Assembly (NCBI RefSeq): GCF_014863585.1
Contig: NZ_CP062253.1
Location: 4,525,001 to 4,589,000, forward strand
DNA: 64,000 nt
Origin: Pseudomonas gozinkensis
GTDB taxonomy: Bacteria; Pseudomonadota; Gammaproteobacteria; Pseudomonadales; Pseudomonadaceae
Direction of reading: 5' to 3'
Of the stretch, positions 57,486 through 64,000 are shown one piece after another. Every line of letters starts with the position of its first letter. Position 1 is the first letter of the stretch. The translations under genes were made by a program, and so were the position numbers. The notes below the pieces were generated by a model. That model searched no databases and had not been told where the DNA came from. It saw only the letters and a program-made list of their open reading frames with translations.

Positions 57486-59447
57486 ATGCCCGCCCTCCAC
57501 AAAATCCTGATCGCCAACCGCGGTGAAATCGCCTGCCGCATCCAGCGCACCGCCCAGGCCCTCGGTTATCGCACGGTCGCCGTTTTCAGCGACGCCGACG
57601 CCGATGCACTGCACGTGCAGATGGCCGATCAAGCGGTGAACATCGGCCCGGCGCCGGTGCAGCAGTCCTACTTGAATATCCCGGCGATCCTCGACGCCGC
57701 CCGACGCAGCGGTGCCGACGCCATCCATCCCGGCTACGGTTTCCTTTCGGAAAATGCCGAGTTCGCTCGCGCCTGCGAACAGGCCGGCCTGACCTTCATC
57801 GGCCCCAGCGTCGAAGCCATCGAGCTGATGGGCAGTAAACGCCAGTCGAAAATCGCCATGCTCGCCGCGGGTGTGCCGTGCATCGCCGGCTATCAGGGCG
57901 CGGAGCAGGACGACTCGACCCTCGCCCGTGAGGCCGAACGCATCGGTTACCCGCTGATGATCAAGGCCAGCGCCGGCGGTGGCGGGCGCGGCATGCGGCT
58001 GGTGCACCACGCCGAGGAACTGCCGGCGCAGTTGCGCACGGCGCGCTCGGAAGCCTTGAACGGTTTCGGCAGCGATGAACTGATCCTCGAACAGGCGCTG
58101 GTCGAACCGCGCCATGTCGAGGTGCAGCTGTTCGGCGATCGCCACGGCAACCTGATCTACCTCGGCGAGCGCGACTGTTCGATCCAGCGTCGCCATCAGA
58201 AAGTCATCGAAGAAGCGCCGTGCCCGGTGATGACCGAGGAACTGCGCCAAGCGATGGGCGAAGCGGCGCTCAAGGCCGGGCGTGCGGTGAACTATGTGGG
58301 CGCCGGCACTGTGGAGTTTTTGCTTGATGCCGATGGCCGGTTTTACTTTCTGGAGATGAACACCCGGTTGCAGGTCGAGCATCCGGTGACTGAATTGATT
58401 ACCGGGCTGGATCTGGTGGCGTGGCAGCTTCTGGTTGCCGAGGGCCAGCCTCTGCCGCTGTCGCAAGCGCAAGTCAAACTCGATGGCCACGCCATGGAAG
58501 TGCGCCTCTACGCCGAAGATCCGGCCCAGGGTTTTCTTCCACAGACCGGGCGTGTCGAAGCCTGGGCGCCGGCACTGGATCGCGGAGCGCGGGTCGATCA
58601 CGGTCTGATCGAAGGGCAATCGGTCTCACCGTTCTACGACCCGATGCTCGGCAAACTGATCGCCCACGGCGCAACCCGCGAGGAGGCCCGGCGCAAACTG
58701 CTGTGCGCGGTGCAGGACAGCGTGTTGCTGGGCGTGCAAAGCAATCAGCGGCTGCTCGCCAGCCTGTTGCAGCATCCGCAGTTCATCAGCGGAGAATTCG
58801 GCACCGGTTTCATTCCGCAGCACTTTGCCGATCACGACTGCCTGCGCGGCTATTCGCTCAGTGCGGAAGAGCTGGCGGTCGCGGCGGTGCTGTTTTACCA
58901 ATCCGCCGCGCAGCACCACCGCGCCTCTTTGTCCGGATGGCGCAACAACGCCGGTGCGCCGTTGCTCTACCGCATCGGCCTCCACGGCCGCGACTGGGAC
59001 GTGCAACTGCGCACCAGCCCGGACAACACGTTTGAAGTGCAGGTCGCGGAACGTGTCATCGAACTCAGACGGGTGGAGCACAACGCCGGGGCGGTGACGC
59101 TGGAGATCGATGGCCTGCGCCAGCGCCACGCCTTCCGTCTGCGCGACGATCAGCTCTGGCTGTTCACCCACCCCGGCAGCCTGCATCTGGTGGATCGAAC
59201 TCACGCGGTGATCGACAGTCAGACCAGCGTCAGTTCCGGCACGTTGAAAGCCCCGATGGATGGCGCCATCATCGACGTGCTCGTCAGCGAAGGCAGCCCG
59301 GTCAGCAAGGGCCAACTGCTGGTGGTGCTGGAAGCGATGAAAATGGAGCACCCGCTCAAGGCCGGCATTGACGGCGTGCTCAAGCGGGTGCAGGTCAAGG
59401 TCGGCGATCAGGTGAAAAATCGTCAGGTTCTGTTGCAGGTCGAGTAG
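57486..59447 (+). CDS. atuF: Geranyl-CoA carboxylase alpha (biotin) subunit
   Basis: The 653-residue protein combines biotin carboxylase (residues about 1-450: ILIANRGEIACRIQRTAQAL, GGGGRGMRLV, RDCSIQRRHQKVIEEAP, EMNTRLQVEHPVTE) with a C-terminal biotin carrier domain (Lys619 in EAMKMEHPL). It carboxylates biotin with ATP and hands the carboxyl to AtuC. Its domain order and length fit acyl-CoA carboxylase alpha subunits. P. aeruginosa continues with atuG and atuH; here an exonuclease gene follows instead. Confidence 0.93.
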   Translation: MPALHKILIANRGEIACRIQRTAQALGYRTVAVFSDADADALHVQMADQAVNIGPAPVQQSYLNIPAILDAARRSGADAIHPGYGFLSENAEFARACEQAGLTFIGPSVEAIELMGSKRQSKIAMLAAGVPCIAGYQGAEQDDSTLAREAERIGYPLMIKASAGGGGRGMRLVHHAEELPAQLRTARSEALNGFGSDELILEQALVEPRHVEVQLFGDRHGNLIYLGERDCSIQRRHQKVIEEAPCPVMTEELRQAMGEAALKAGRAVNYVGAGTVEFLLDADGRFYFLEMNTRLQVEHPVTELITGLDLVAWQLLVAEGQPLPLSQAQVKLDGHAMEVRLYAEDPAQGFLPQTGRVEAWAPALDRGARVDHGLIEGQSVSPFYDPMLGKLIAHGATREEARRKLLCAVQDSVLLGVQSNQRLLASLLQHPQFISGEFGTGFIPQHFADHDCLRGYSLSAEELAVAAVLFYQSAAQHHRASLSGWRNNAGAPLLYRIGLHGRDWDVQLRTSPDNTFEVQVAERVIELRRVEHNAGAVTLEIDGLRQRHAFRLRDDQLWLFTHPGSLHLVDRTHAVIDSQTSVSSGTLKAPMDGAIIDVLVSEGSPVSKGQLLVVLEAMKMEHPLKAGIDGVLKRVQVKVGDQVKNRQVLLQVE

Positions 59448-59516
59448 TCGCCGCGCGCATCCGCAAGGTTTGACTACGCTCTGAATAATCAGGACGCGGA
59501 AATCAGGAACCCTGCG

Positions 59517-60059
59517 ATGCCCCATTGGCTGGTCATAGATCTGGAAGCCACCACCGATGAGGGTGGCTGGCCGGTTACGGAAATGGAGATCATCGAGATC
59601 GGCGCGACCCTGGTGGATCGCGCCGGTCGCGAGCAGGATCACTTTCAGCGCTTCGTCAAACCGACGCGGCGCCCCTTGTTGACGCCGTTTTGCCGCGAAC
59701 TCACGCACATCACCCAGGCCAACATCGACGCGGCGCTGCCGTTGAGCGAAGTGTGGCCGGCCTTCGAGCGCTGGCTCGGTCAGCACCAGACGCGCCTTGA
59801 AGGCTGGGCCAGCTGGGGCGATTACGACCGCAAGCAGTTGCTTCAGGAATGGCAGCGCCTGCAACTCGACAGCGCCCTGAGCCGGGTACCGCACATGAAC
59901 CTCAAACAACGCTTTGCCAAGGCCCGACGCCTTGAACGGCCTCTGGGTCTCAATGGCGCGTTGCAACTGGCGGGCATGCAGTTCACCGGTCAACAACACC
60001 GGGCGCTGGAAGATGCGCGCAATACCGCCCGATTATTGCCGTTGGTACTGCCGCTCTAG
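59517..60059 (+). CDS. 3'-5' exonuclease, DEDD family (ERI1/KapD-like)
   Basis: The 180-residue protein has the DEDD exonuclease motifs: DLEAT (ExoI), an Asp-containing mid motif ([14 protein letters not shown]), and [14 protein letters not shown] (ExoIII). It is compact and resembles the ERI1/KapD group of exoribonucleases. The nucleic-acid substrate is unknown. It follows atuF at 69 bases without obvious linkage. The promoter is not apparent. Confidence 0.88.
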   Translation: MPHWLVIDLEATTDEGGWPVTEMEIIEIGATLVDRAGREQDHFQRFVKPTRRPLLTPFCRELTHITQANIDAALPLSEVWPAFERWLGQHQTRLEGWASWGDYDRKQLLQEWQRLQLDSALSRVPHMNLKQRFAKARRLERPLGLNGALQLAGMQFTGQQHRALEDARNTARLLPLVLPL

Positions 60060-60141
60060 CGCAGGTGACGGCGCCCGGTGCCTTGTGCATACTGGCCGAC
60101 CCTTTTTGACCCTTTTAAGCCCTTTTCGAGAGGAATCGCCC

Positions 60142-60426
60142 ATGTTTAAAGTCAACGAGTACTTCGACGGCACCGTCAAGTCGATCGCTTTTGGCACCGC
60201 TGAAGGCCCTGCGACCATCGGCGTCATGGCCCCGGGCGAATACGAATTCGGCACCAGCCAGCGTGAAATCATGCACGTGGTCTCGGGCGCCCTGACCGTC
60301 AAACTGCCGGACAGCAGCGACTGGGAAACCTTCGCCGCCGGCAGCCAGTTCAACGTGCCAGCCAACAGCAAGTTTCAGCTGAAAGTGGCCGTCGACACCG
60401 CTTACCTGTGCGAATACCGCGGCTGA
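60142..60426 (+). CDS. ppnP: Pyrimidine/purine nucleoside phosphorylase
   Basis: The 94-residue protein is the cupin-fold PpnP/YaiE (DUF1255) family: [40 protein letters not shown], with the length exactly that of E. coli PpnP. It splits nucleosides phosphorolytically. GAGAGGAA lies 7 bases before the ATG. It is a single gene followed by a bidirectional terminator. Confidence 0.92.
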   Translation: MFKVNEYFDGTVKSIAFGTAEGPATIGVMAPGEYEFGTSQREIMHVVSGALTVKLPDSSDWETFAAGSQFNVPANSKFQLKVAVDTAYLCEYRG

Positions 60427-60450
60427 ACCCACGGTTTTCGGCGGTCATGA

Positions 60451-60485
60451 AAAATGCCCGTGTCCAAGGACACGGGCATTTTTCG
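60451..60485. terminator. Bidirectional terminator between ppnP and MOSC gene
   Basis: AAAATGCCCGTGTCC and GGACACGGGCATTTT form a 15-base stem with a 2-base loop, with T-runs at the right and A-runs at the left. It serves both convergent genes. Confidence 0.9.
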
Positions 60486-60497
60486 TTTCAGGGCGGG

Positions 60498-61304
60498 TTA
60501 TTCGAGGATTTCCACCGGCATGCCGACTTCAAGCCGGCCGTTGCCATCGTTGACCAGGTTCTGGCCGAACATCGCGCCGTCAGCCTGGGCGCGGGTCTTC
60601 TGCAAGGTCGCCAGGGGTTCGCGGTCAGCGCTGCGCTCACCGGTCTGCGGATCAATCGTGGTAAGAATGCAACGCGAGCAGGACTTGACCACGCGGAACT
60701 CGACATCGCCAATACGAATCCGCTTCCAGCCATCCTCGGCGTAAGCATCACTGCCTTCGATCACCAGATTCGGCCGGAACCGAAGCATTTCCAGAGGCCG
60801 CCCGACTTCCTGCGACAGGTGTTGCAGTGATGCCTCGCCAATCAGCAGCAACGGGAAGCCGTCGGCAAACGCCACCTGGTCGTCATCGTTGCCGTACCCG
60901 GCTTGGGTCGTCCGGGCGCGATCCAGCGGCACTTGCACCAATCGGGTTGGCTTGCCGATGAAATCGCTGACCCAGCGGGCCGCCTCTTCACCGGCATCCG
61001 GTACGCGCAGGGTATCGCGCCAGATGGTCACGCCACGCAGGTCGTCGTCGCTGCCGGGCAAGGCGATATCAATTGCCGAATGCCCCGAAGCGCTGAGCGT
61101 CAGCCCACCAGCGGCATTCCACAGCGCCGACAGCTGACTCATTTTCGCTTCGGCACGCTGGGTCAGGAACCGCCCGCTGGCCTCGTCCACCAGCATCCAG
61201 CGTCGATCGCCCTCAAGCCCCAGTTTGTCCAGGCCGATCCCTTGCAGGACCTCGCCCTTGGCGGATTTCAACGGGTAACGATAAAGCGCGCTCAGACGCA
61301 GCAT
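60498..61304 (-). CDS. MOSC-domain protein (YcbX-like)
   Basis: The 268-residue protein has the N-terminal MOSC beta-barrel (LSALYRYPLKSAKGEVLQGI) and the C-terminal MOSC domain with the conserved Cys in KSCSRCILTTIDPQTGE. YcbX-type proteins use molybdenum cofactor to reduce N-hydroxylated bases and similar substrates. No ferredoxin domain is fused here, unlike E. coli YcbX (about 369 residues). GGGAG lies about 7 bases before the ATG. Confidence 0.88.
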   Translation of the reverse strand: MLRLSALYRYPLKSAKGEVLQGIGLDKLGLEGDRRWMLVDEASGRFLTQRAEAKMSQLSALWNAAGGLTLSASGHSAIDIALPGSDDDLRGVTIWRDTLRVPDAGEEAARWVSDFIGKPTRLVQVPLDRARTTQAGYGNDDDQVAFADGFPLLLIGEASLQHLSQEVGRPLEMLRFRPNLVIEGSDAYAEDGWKRIRIGDVEFRVVKSCSRCILTTIDPQTGERSADREPLATLQKTRAQADGAMFGQNLVNDGNGRLEVGMPVEILE

Positions 61305-61372
61305 GGCCAGCTCCCTGGTGGGTCAAAAACGCCACCCTATACGAGCTTTGTCAGCGAATCAAAGCCCAAAAA

Positions 61373-61464
61373 CTGTGGGAGCGAGCTTGCTCGCGAAAGC
61401 GGCGTTTCAGCCCATAAAAATATTGAATGTGACACCGCCATCGCGAGCAAGCTCGCTCCCACAG
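61373..61464. repeat. REPIN directly after cheV
   Basis: CTGTGGGAGCGAGCTTGCTC and inverted GAGCAAGCTCGCTCCCACAG form a REP pair (arms 20 bases, middle about 50 bases). It sits one base past the cheV stop codon and shares its sequence type with the REPIN inside fpvD. Confidence 0.9.
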
Positions 61465-61465
61465 A

Positions 61466-62401
61466 TCAGGCCGGCACTTCGTCGAGCATCAGACGCTGAC
61501 GGACCACATCGACCAGTTTGTCCGGCTGGAACTTGGAGAGGAAGTTGTCGCAGCCGACCTTCTTCACCATCGAGTCGTTGAAACTGCCGGACAGCGAGGT
61601 GTGCAATACCACATACAAGCCACGCAGGCGCGGGTCGTTGCGGATTTCGGTGGTCAGGCGATAGCCGTCCATTTCCGGCATTTCCGCATCGGTGAACACC
61701 ATCAGCAGTTTGTCGGTCATGTTCACCCCGGTGTCCGCCCAGGCCTTGAGCATGTTCAGGGCTTTCAGGCCATCGCTGGCGATGTGCATCTTCACGCCCA
61801 ACTGGCCGAGGGTGTCGCGCAATTGCGAGAGCGCCACGTTGGAATCGTCGACCAGCAACACTTCGCGACCACGAGCACGTTCCAGAACCGGATCGTCCAG
61901 TTTGTCGCGGGAGACCTTGGCGTTGTACGGAACGATTTCGGCGAGGACTTTCTCGACGTCGATGATTTCCACCAGTTGATCGTCGACCTTGCTGATGGCC
62001 GTCAGGTAATGCTGACGACCGGCGCTGGTCGGCGGCGGCAGGATGGCTTCCCAGTTCATGTTGACGATGCGGTCCACGCCGCCAACGAGGAAGGCCTGCA
62101 CCGAACGGTTGTATTCAGTGACGATGATCGTGCTGTTCGGTCCCGGCACCAGTGGGCGCATGCCGATCGCCTGGGACAGGTCGATCACCGGCAGGGTCTG
62201 GCCACGCAGGTTGACCACACCGCAGACAAACGGATGACGCTGGGGCATCAGGGTCAGTTTCGGCAGTTGCAGGACTTCCTGCACCTTGAACACGTTGATC
62301 GCGAACAATTGGCGCCCGGCCAGTCGAAACATGAGAATTTCCAGGCGATTCTCACCCACCAGTTGCGTGCGTTGGTCTACCGTGTCGAGAATGCCGGCCA
62401 T
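61466..62401 (-). CDS. cheV: Chemotaxis protein CheV
   Basis: The 311-residue protein joins an N-terminal CheW-like domain (ILMFRLAGRQLFAINVFKVQEV, VVNLRGQTLPVIDLSQAIG) to a C-terminal receiver domain (EVLLVDDSNVAL; acceptor Asp in FTDAEMPEMDGY). It couples receptors to CheA and can be phosphorylated. AGGAG lies 7 bases before ATG 62401, favoured over an upstream in-frame start at 62434. No cheA or cheR is adjacent. Confidence 0.92.
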   Translation of the reverse strand: MAGILDTVDQRTQLVGENRLEILMFRLAGRQLFAINVFKVQEVLQLPKLTLMPQRHPFVCGVVNLRGQTLPVIDLSQAIGMRPLVPGPNSTIIVTEYNRSVQAFLVGGVDRIVNMNWEAILPPPTSAGRQHYLTAISKVDDQLVEIIDVEKVLAEIVPYNAKVSRDKLDDPVLERARGREVLLVDDSNVALSQLRDTLGQLGVKMHIASDGLKALNMLKAWADTGVNMTDKLLMVFTDAEMPEMDGYRLTTEIRNDPRLRGLYVVLHTSLSGSFNDSMVKKVGCDNFLSKFQPDKLVDVVRQRLMLDEVPA

Positions 62402-62854
62402 CAATGACTCCTGGGCTTGTTCTGATGAATTCACTATTGGGGGTTATCGGCTGAATCTGGCGGATCTTGATCCCGTCACAAATCACCAACAAAATGCCAT
62501 GAGCGGGCATTGATGTCACATTAACATCATGCTTTACTGGCCCGGTGAAATCATCTGCTACATTCTCTATCGGCGCGACCCCGATTTGCGCCACAGGTTC
62601 CCGTGCCTAAGGGAATCCCCTAGTAACAATCAGGCCCAACCTGATATTCGCGATATCCAATAGCCATTAATGTGACGCCATTCTCATTGCATGAACGGAG
62701 TCAGGCTATTGTGTGCGATCGCAGTTCAGTGGAAACCCATCCTCTTGAAACCCCAGTTTTGTGCCAATGCACACCGGGGCGCGGTCTTGCGACGGTTCAT
62801 GATCGTCGACACACACGGCATTCCCTCATCAGACATGACGTGGTGGAGATAAGC
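62402..62854. other. Intergenic region between cheV and a small unknown gene
   Basis: This 453-base gap holds no gene I support. TGATGT/ACATCA (62511-62516 and 62524-62529) is an interrupted dyad about 110 bases upstream of the cheV ATG and may be a regulator site. An in-frame ATG at 62672 would extend the next gene by 61 residues, but the added part has no domain-like composition and lacks a good ribosome-binding site. Confidence 0.4.
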
Positions 62855-63325
62855 ATGCCGTACGACCGTAGTGACTGGGCGCAGCGGTTCCCCGAATTCC
62901 TTGTCGAGGCTGAAACGCTCCTGGCCAAGTCTGAAGAATGCCTCAGCCATCTGCAGCTGATCAGCAATGACAAGGATGCCATCGACTGCATGCTCAGCAC
63001 CCTCCTCAAACTGGCGAACAAGGCAGATGCATTGGCGCTGGAGGCGGTATCCGGATTTTCCCTGCACCTGCATGGCCTGCTCACCCGGGTACAGGATCAC
63101 GTGGATTTGCATGCACAAGCCCTGCAAGCACTGAAAGACTGCTTCACCCTGATGGCCTGGCAACTGGAGCTGGTTGACCCAAGCACCGGTCAATTGGGTC
63201 TGGATGAAAGCGAACAGGTGTCGCTACTCGAAGCCTTTGCCTGCCAGGTCGGGGAGACTCACTTTCAATTGCCGCTCAATGGCAAGCCGATGTCTCTCGT
63301 AAACTGGTCGGAGCGTCAAGCGTAA
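62855..63325 (+). CDS. Conserved-looking hypothetical, helical, Hpt-like size
   Basis: The 156-residue product is almost all predicted helix (FPEFLVEAETLLAKSEECLSHLQ; LLKLANKADALALEAVSGFSL; QALKDCFTLMAWQLELVDP, as separate blocks). Length and helix pattern recall histidine-phosphotransfer or four-helix-bundle proteins, but no HxxKG-type phospho-His site is seen. It lies near cheV and a membrane-protein gene. GGAG lies 6 bases before ATG 62855. Function unknown. Confidence 0.7.
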   Translation: MPYDRSDWAQRFPEFLVEAETLLAKSEECLSHLQLISNDKDAIDCMLSTLLKLANKADALALEAVSGFSLHLHGLLTRVQDHVDLHAQALQALKDCFTLMAWQLELVDPSTGQLGLDESEQVSLLEAFACQVGETHFQLPLNGKPMSLVNWSERQA

Positions 63326-63729
63326 CCGTGCACACCGTGGGCTGTTTAGCCCCTCAGTCTTCGCCGTCGAATGTCGCAATTGAATAGTTCATGCCTGCCC
63401 GCGACACCTTCCAATAAATAATTACGAGCGATGAATGCAGACTATCCTCTGCTGATGTCAGGGTTTTCCTGTGTAAAAGAAAACTTGCGGCAGCATCGAT
63501 AATTATCGAGTCAGGTACTTCAACTTCTCCATTATGGAACCCTCGTCCAAGACGACCAGTTTCCTGACTCTTTGGACATATAGTGCAAACGCGACCAACG
63601 GTATGTTAAGTGGTATTATGCCGCCCGTTAGTTGTTTCAGTTAATGGCATTGTGATTTCAATGATCGGTCTCCACCGAAGTTGGCGCTCAATTATCGATC
63701 ACTGAACCGTTTAGAAATCAACAACCTGA
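63326..63729. other. Non-coding stretch before the terminal gene
   Basis: No gene, RNA or repeat was recognised in this 404-base AT-richer stretch. It contains the perfect 14-base palindrome TCGATAATTATCGA (63496-63509), a possible regulator site. Candidate promoter elements were not convincing. Confidence 0.5.
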
Positions 63730-64000
63730 ATGACAGTTTTCCAGACAGAGACCGCCAGCCCTTCTGTACGGTCTGCCCGCAGCGAACATCCATTGGCTCC
63801 ATCCGCTATGTACGCCAGCCTCAAGTCAATCACCACATGGCCTCCCTCCCGAGAAAATGCCCGCAGGTTCACACTCCTGCTGTGTACGGCTTCGGCCCTG
63901 GGCAGCCTGTTGAGTTATGGCGTCTCCGCGCCGTTGTCGCTCGGCCTGCTGCTGATCAACGTGGCGGCCGCCGGCTGCGTCTGGACACAACATCGCCTGT
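63730..64000 (+). CDS. Membrane protein, cut by window edge
   Basis: An open frame from ATG 63730 runs off the window; at least 90 residues are present. After a polar leader it has two hydrophobic stretches (FTLLLCTASALGSLLSYGV and LSLGLLLINVAAAGCVW) that look like a membrane hairpin. An internal ATG at 63808 is in frame. The position near cheV would fit a methyl-accepting chemotaxis receptor or signalling protein, but the visible part does not prove it. Partial at the 3' end. Confidence 0.55.
   Translation, partial: MTVFQTETASPSVRSARSEHPLAPSAMYASLKSITTWPPSRENARRFTLLLCTASALGSLLSYGVSAPLSLGLLLINVAAAGCVWTQHRL

Noticed and set aside
62672..62854. Upstream extension of the small unknown gene
   Set aside because: The added 61 residues look like intergenic sequence and no ribosome-binding site precedes that ATG.

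Overview
The window is GC-rich bacterial chromosome from a fluorescent Pseudomonas, most likely of the P. fluorescens group. It carries pyoverdine genes (pvdL, pvdS, pvdH, a pvdY-like gene, fpvGHJKCDEF), REP/REPIN repeats of the type common in that group, and an acyclic-terpene (atu) cluster. No rRNA, tRNA, CRISPR array, prophage or insertion sequence was seen. Species assignment is inference.

Layout. 0-8.7 kb: small metabolic and regulatory genes (lipoproteins, TetR/SDR pair, LysR/quinone-reductase pair, Xaa-Pro aminopeptidase, cysteine desulfurase, LysE exporter). 8.7-17 kb: an organosulfur region with msuE-msuD-msuC-sfnR behind a near-consensus sigma-54 promoter. A soxR/ABM-monooxygenase pair with a SoxR box follows, then sfnB-metI-metQ on the other strand behind a second sigma-54 promoter. 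17-18.5 kb: a VOC protein and a fluoroacetate-dehalogenase-like hydrolase. 18.8-25 kb: fpvGHJKCDEF, the inner-membrane and periplasmic machinery that reduces and recovers iron from ferripyoverdine. 25.2-27 kb: an MbtH-like gene and pvdH. 27-34 kb: a GNAT gene, the dsbS/dsbR two-component system facing dsbD-dsbE-dsbG, and a hydrolase. 34.3-49.3 kb: the 13-kb NRPS gene pvdL, divergent pvdS with a Fur-type promoter, and a pvdY-like acetyltransferase. 49.4-59.4 kb: a solute-binding protein, then atuR facing atuABCDEF. 59.5-64 kb: an exonuclease, ppnP, a MOSC protein, cheV, a small unknown gene and a membrane-protein gene cut by the window edge.

How the genes work together. Under iron starvation, relief of Fur at the pvdS promoter should yield PvdS. 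PvdS-type boxes (TAAAT or TAATT, 16 bases, CGT) stand upstream of pvdH-mbtH, pvdL and the pvdY-like gene. PvdL builds the chromophore precursor using Dab from PvdH and help from the MbtH protein, and the Fpv proteins release iron from the imported siderophore. The sulfur genes look like one SfnR/sigma-54 regulon for sulfonates and sulfones. The atu genes encode the geranyl-CoA branch of citronellol/geraniol breakdown under a TetR repressor with two mirror-image operators.

Most notable: a whole REPIN lies inside the translated 5' end of fpvD and would add about 33 residues to the ATPase. Other points are the shared motif upstream of both sigma-54 promoters, metI-metQ without metN, the dsbRS-dsbDEG island inside the pyoverdine region, a structured pvdL leader, and two SDR proteins lacking the catalytic Tyr.
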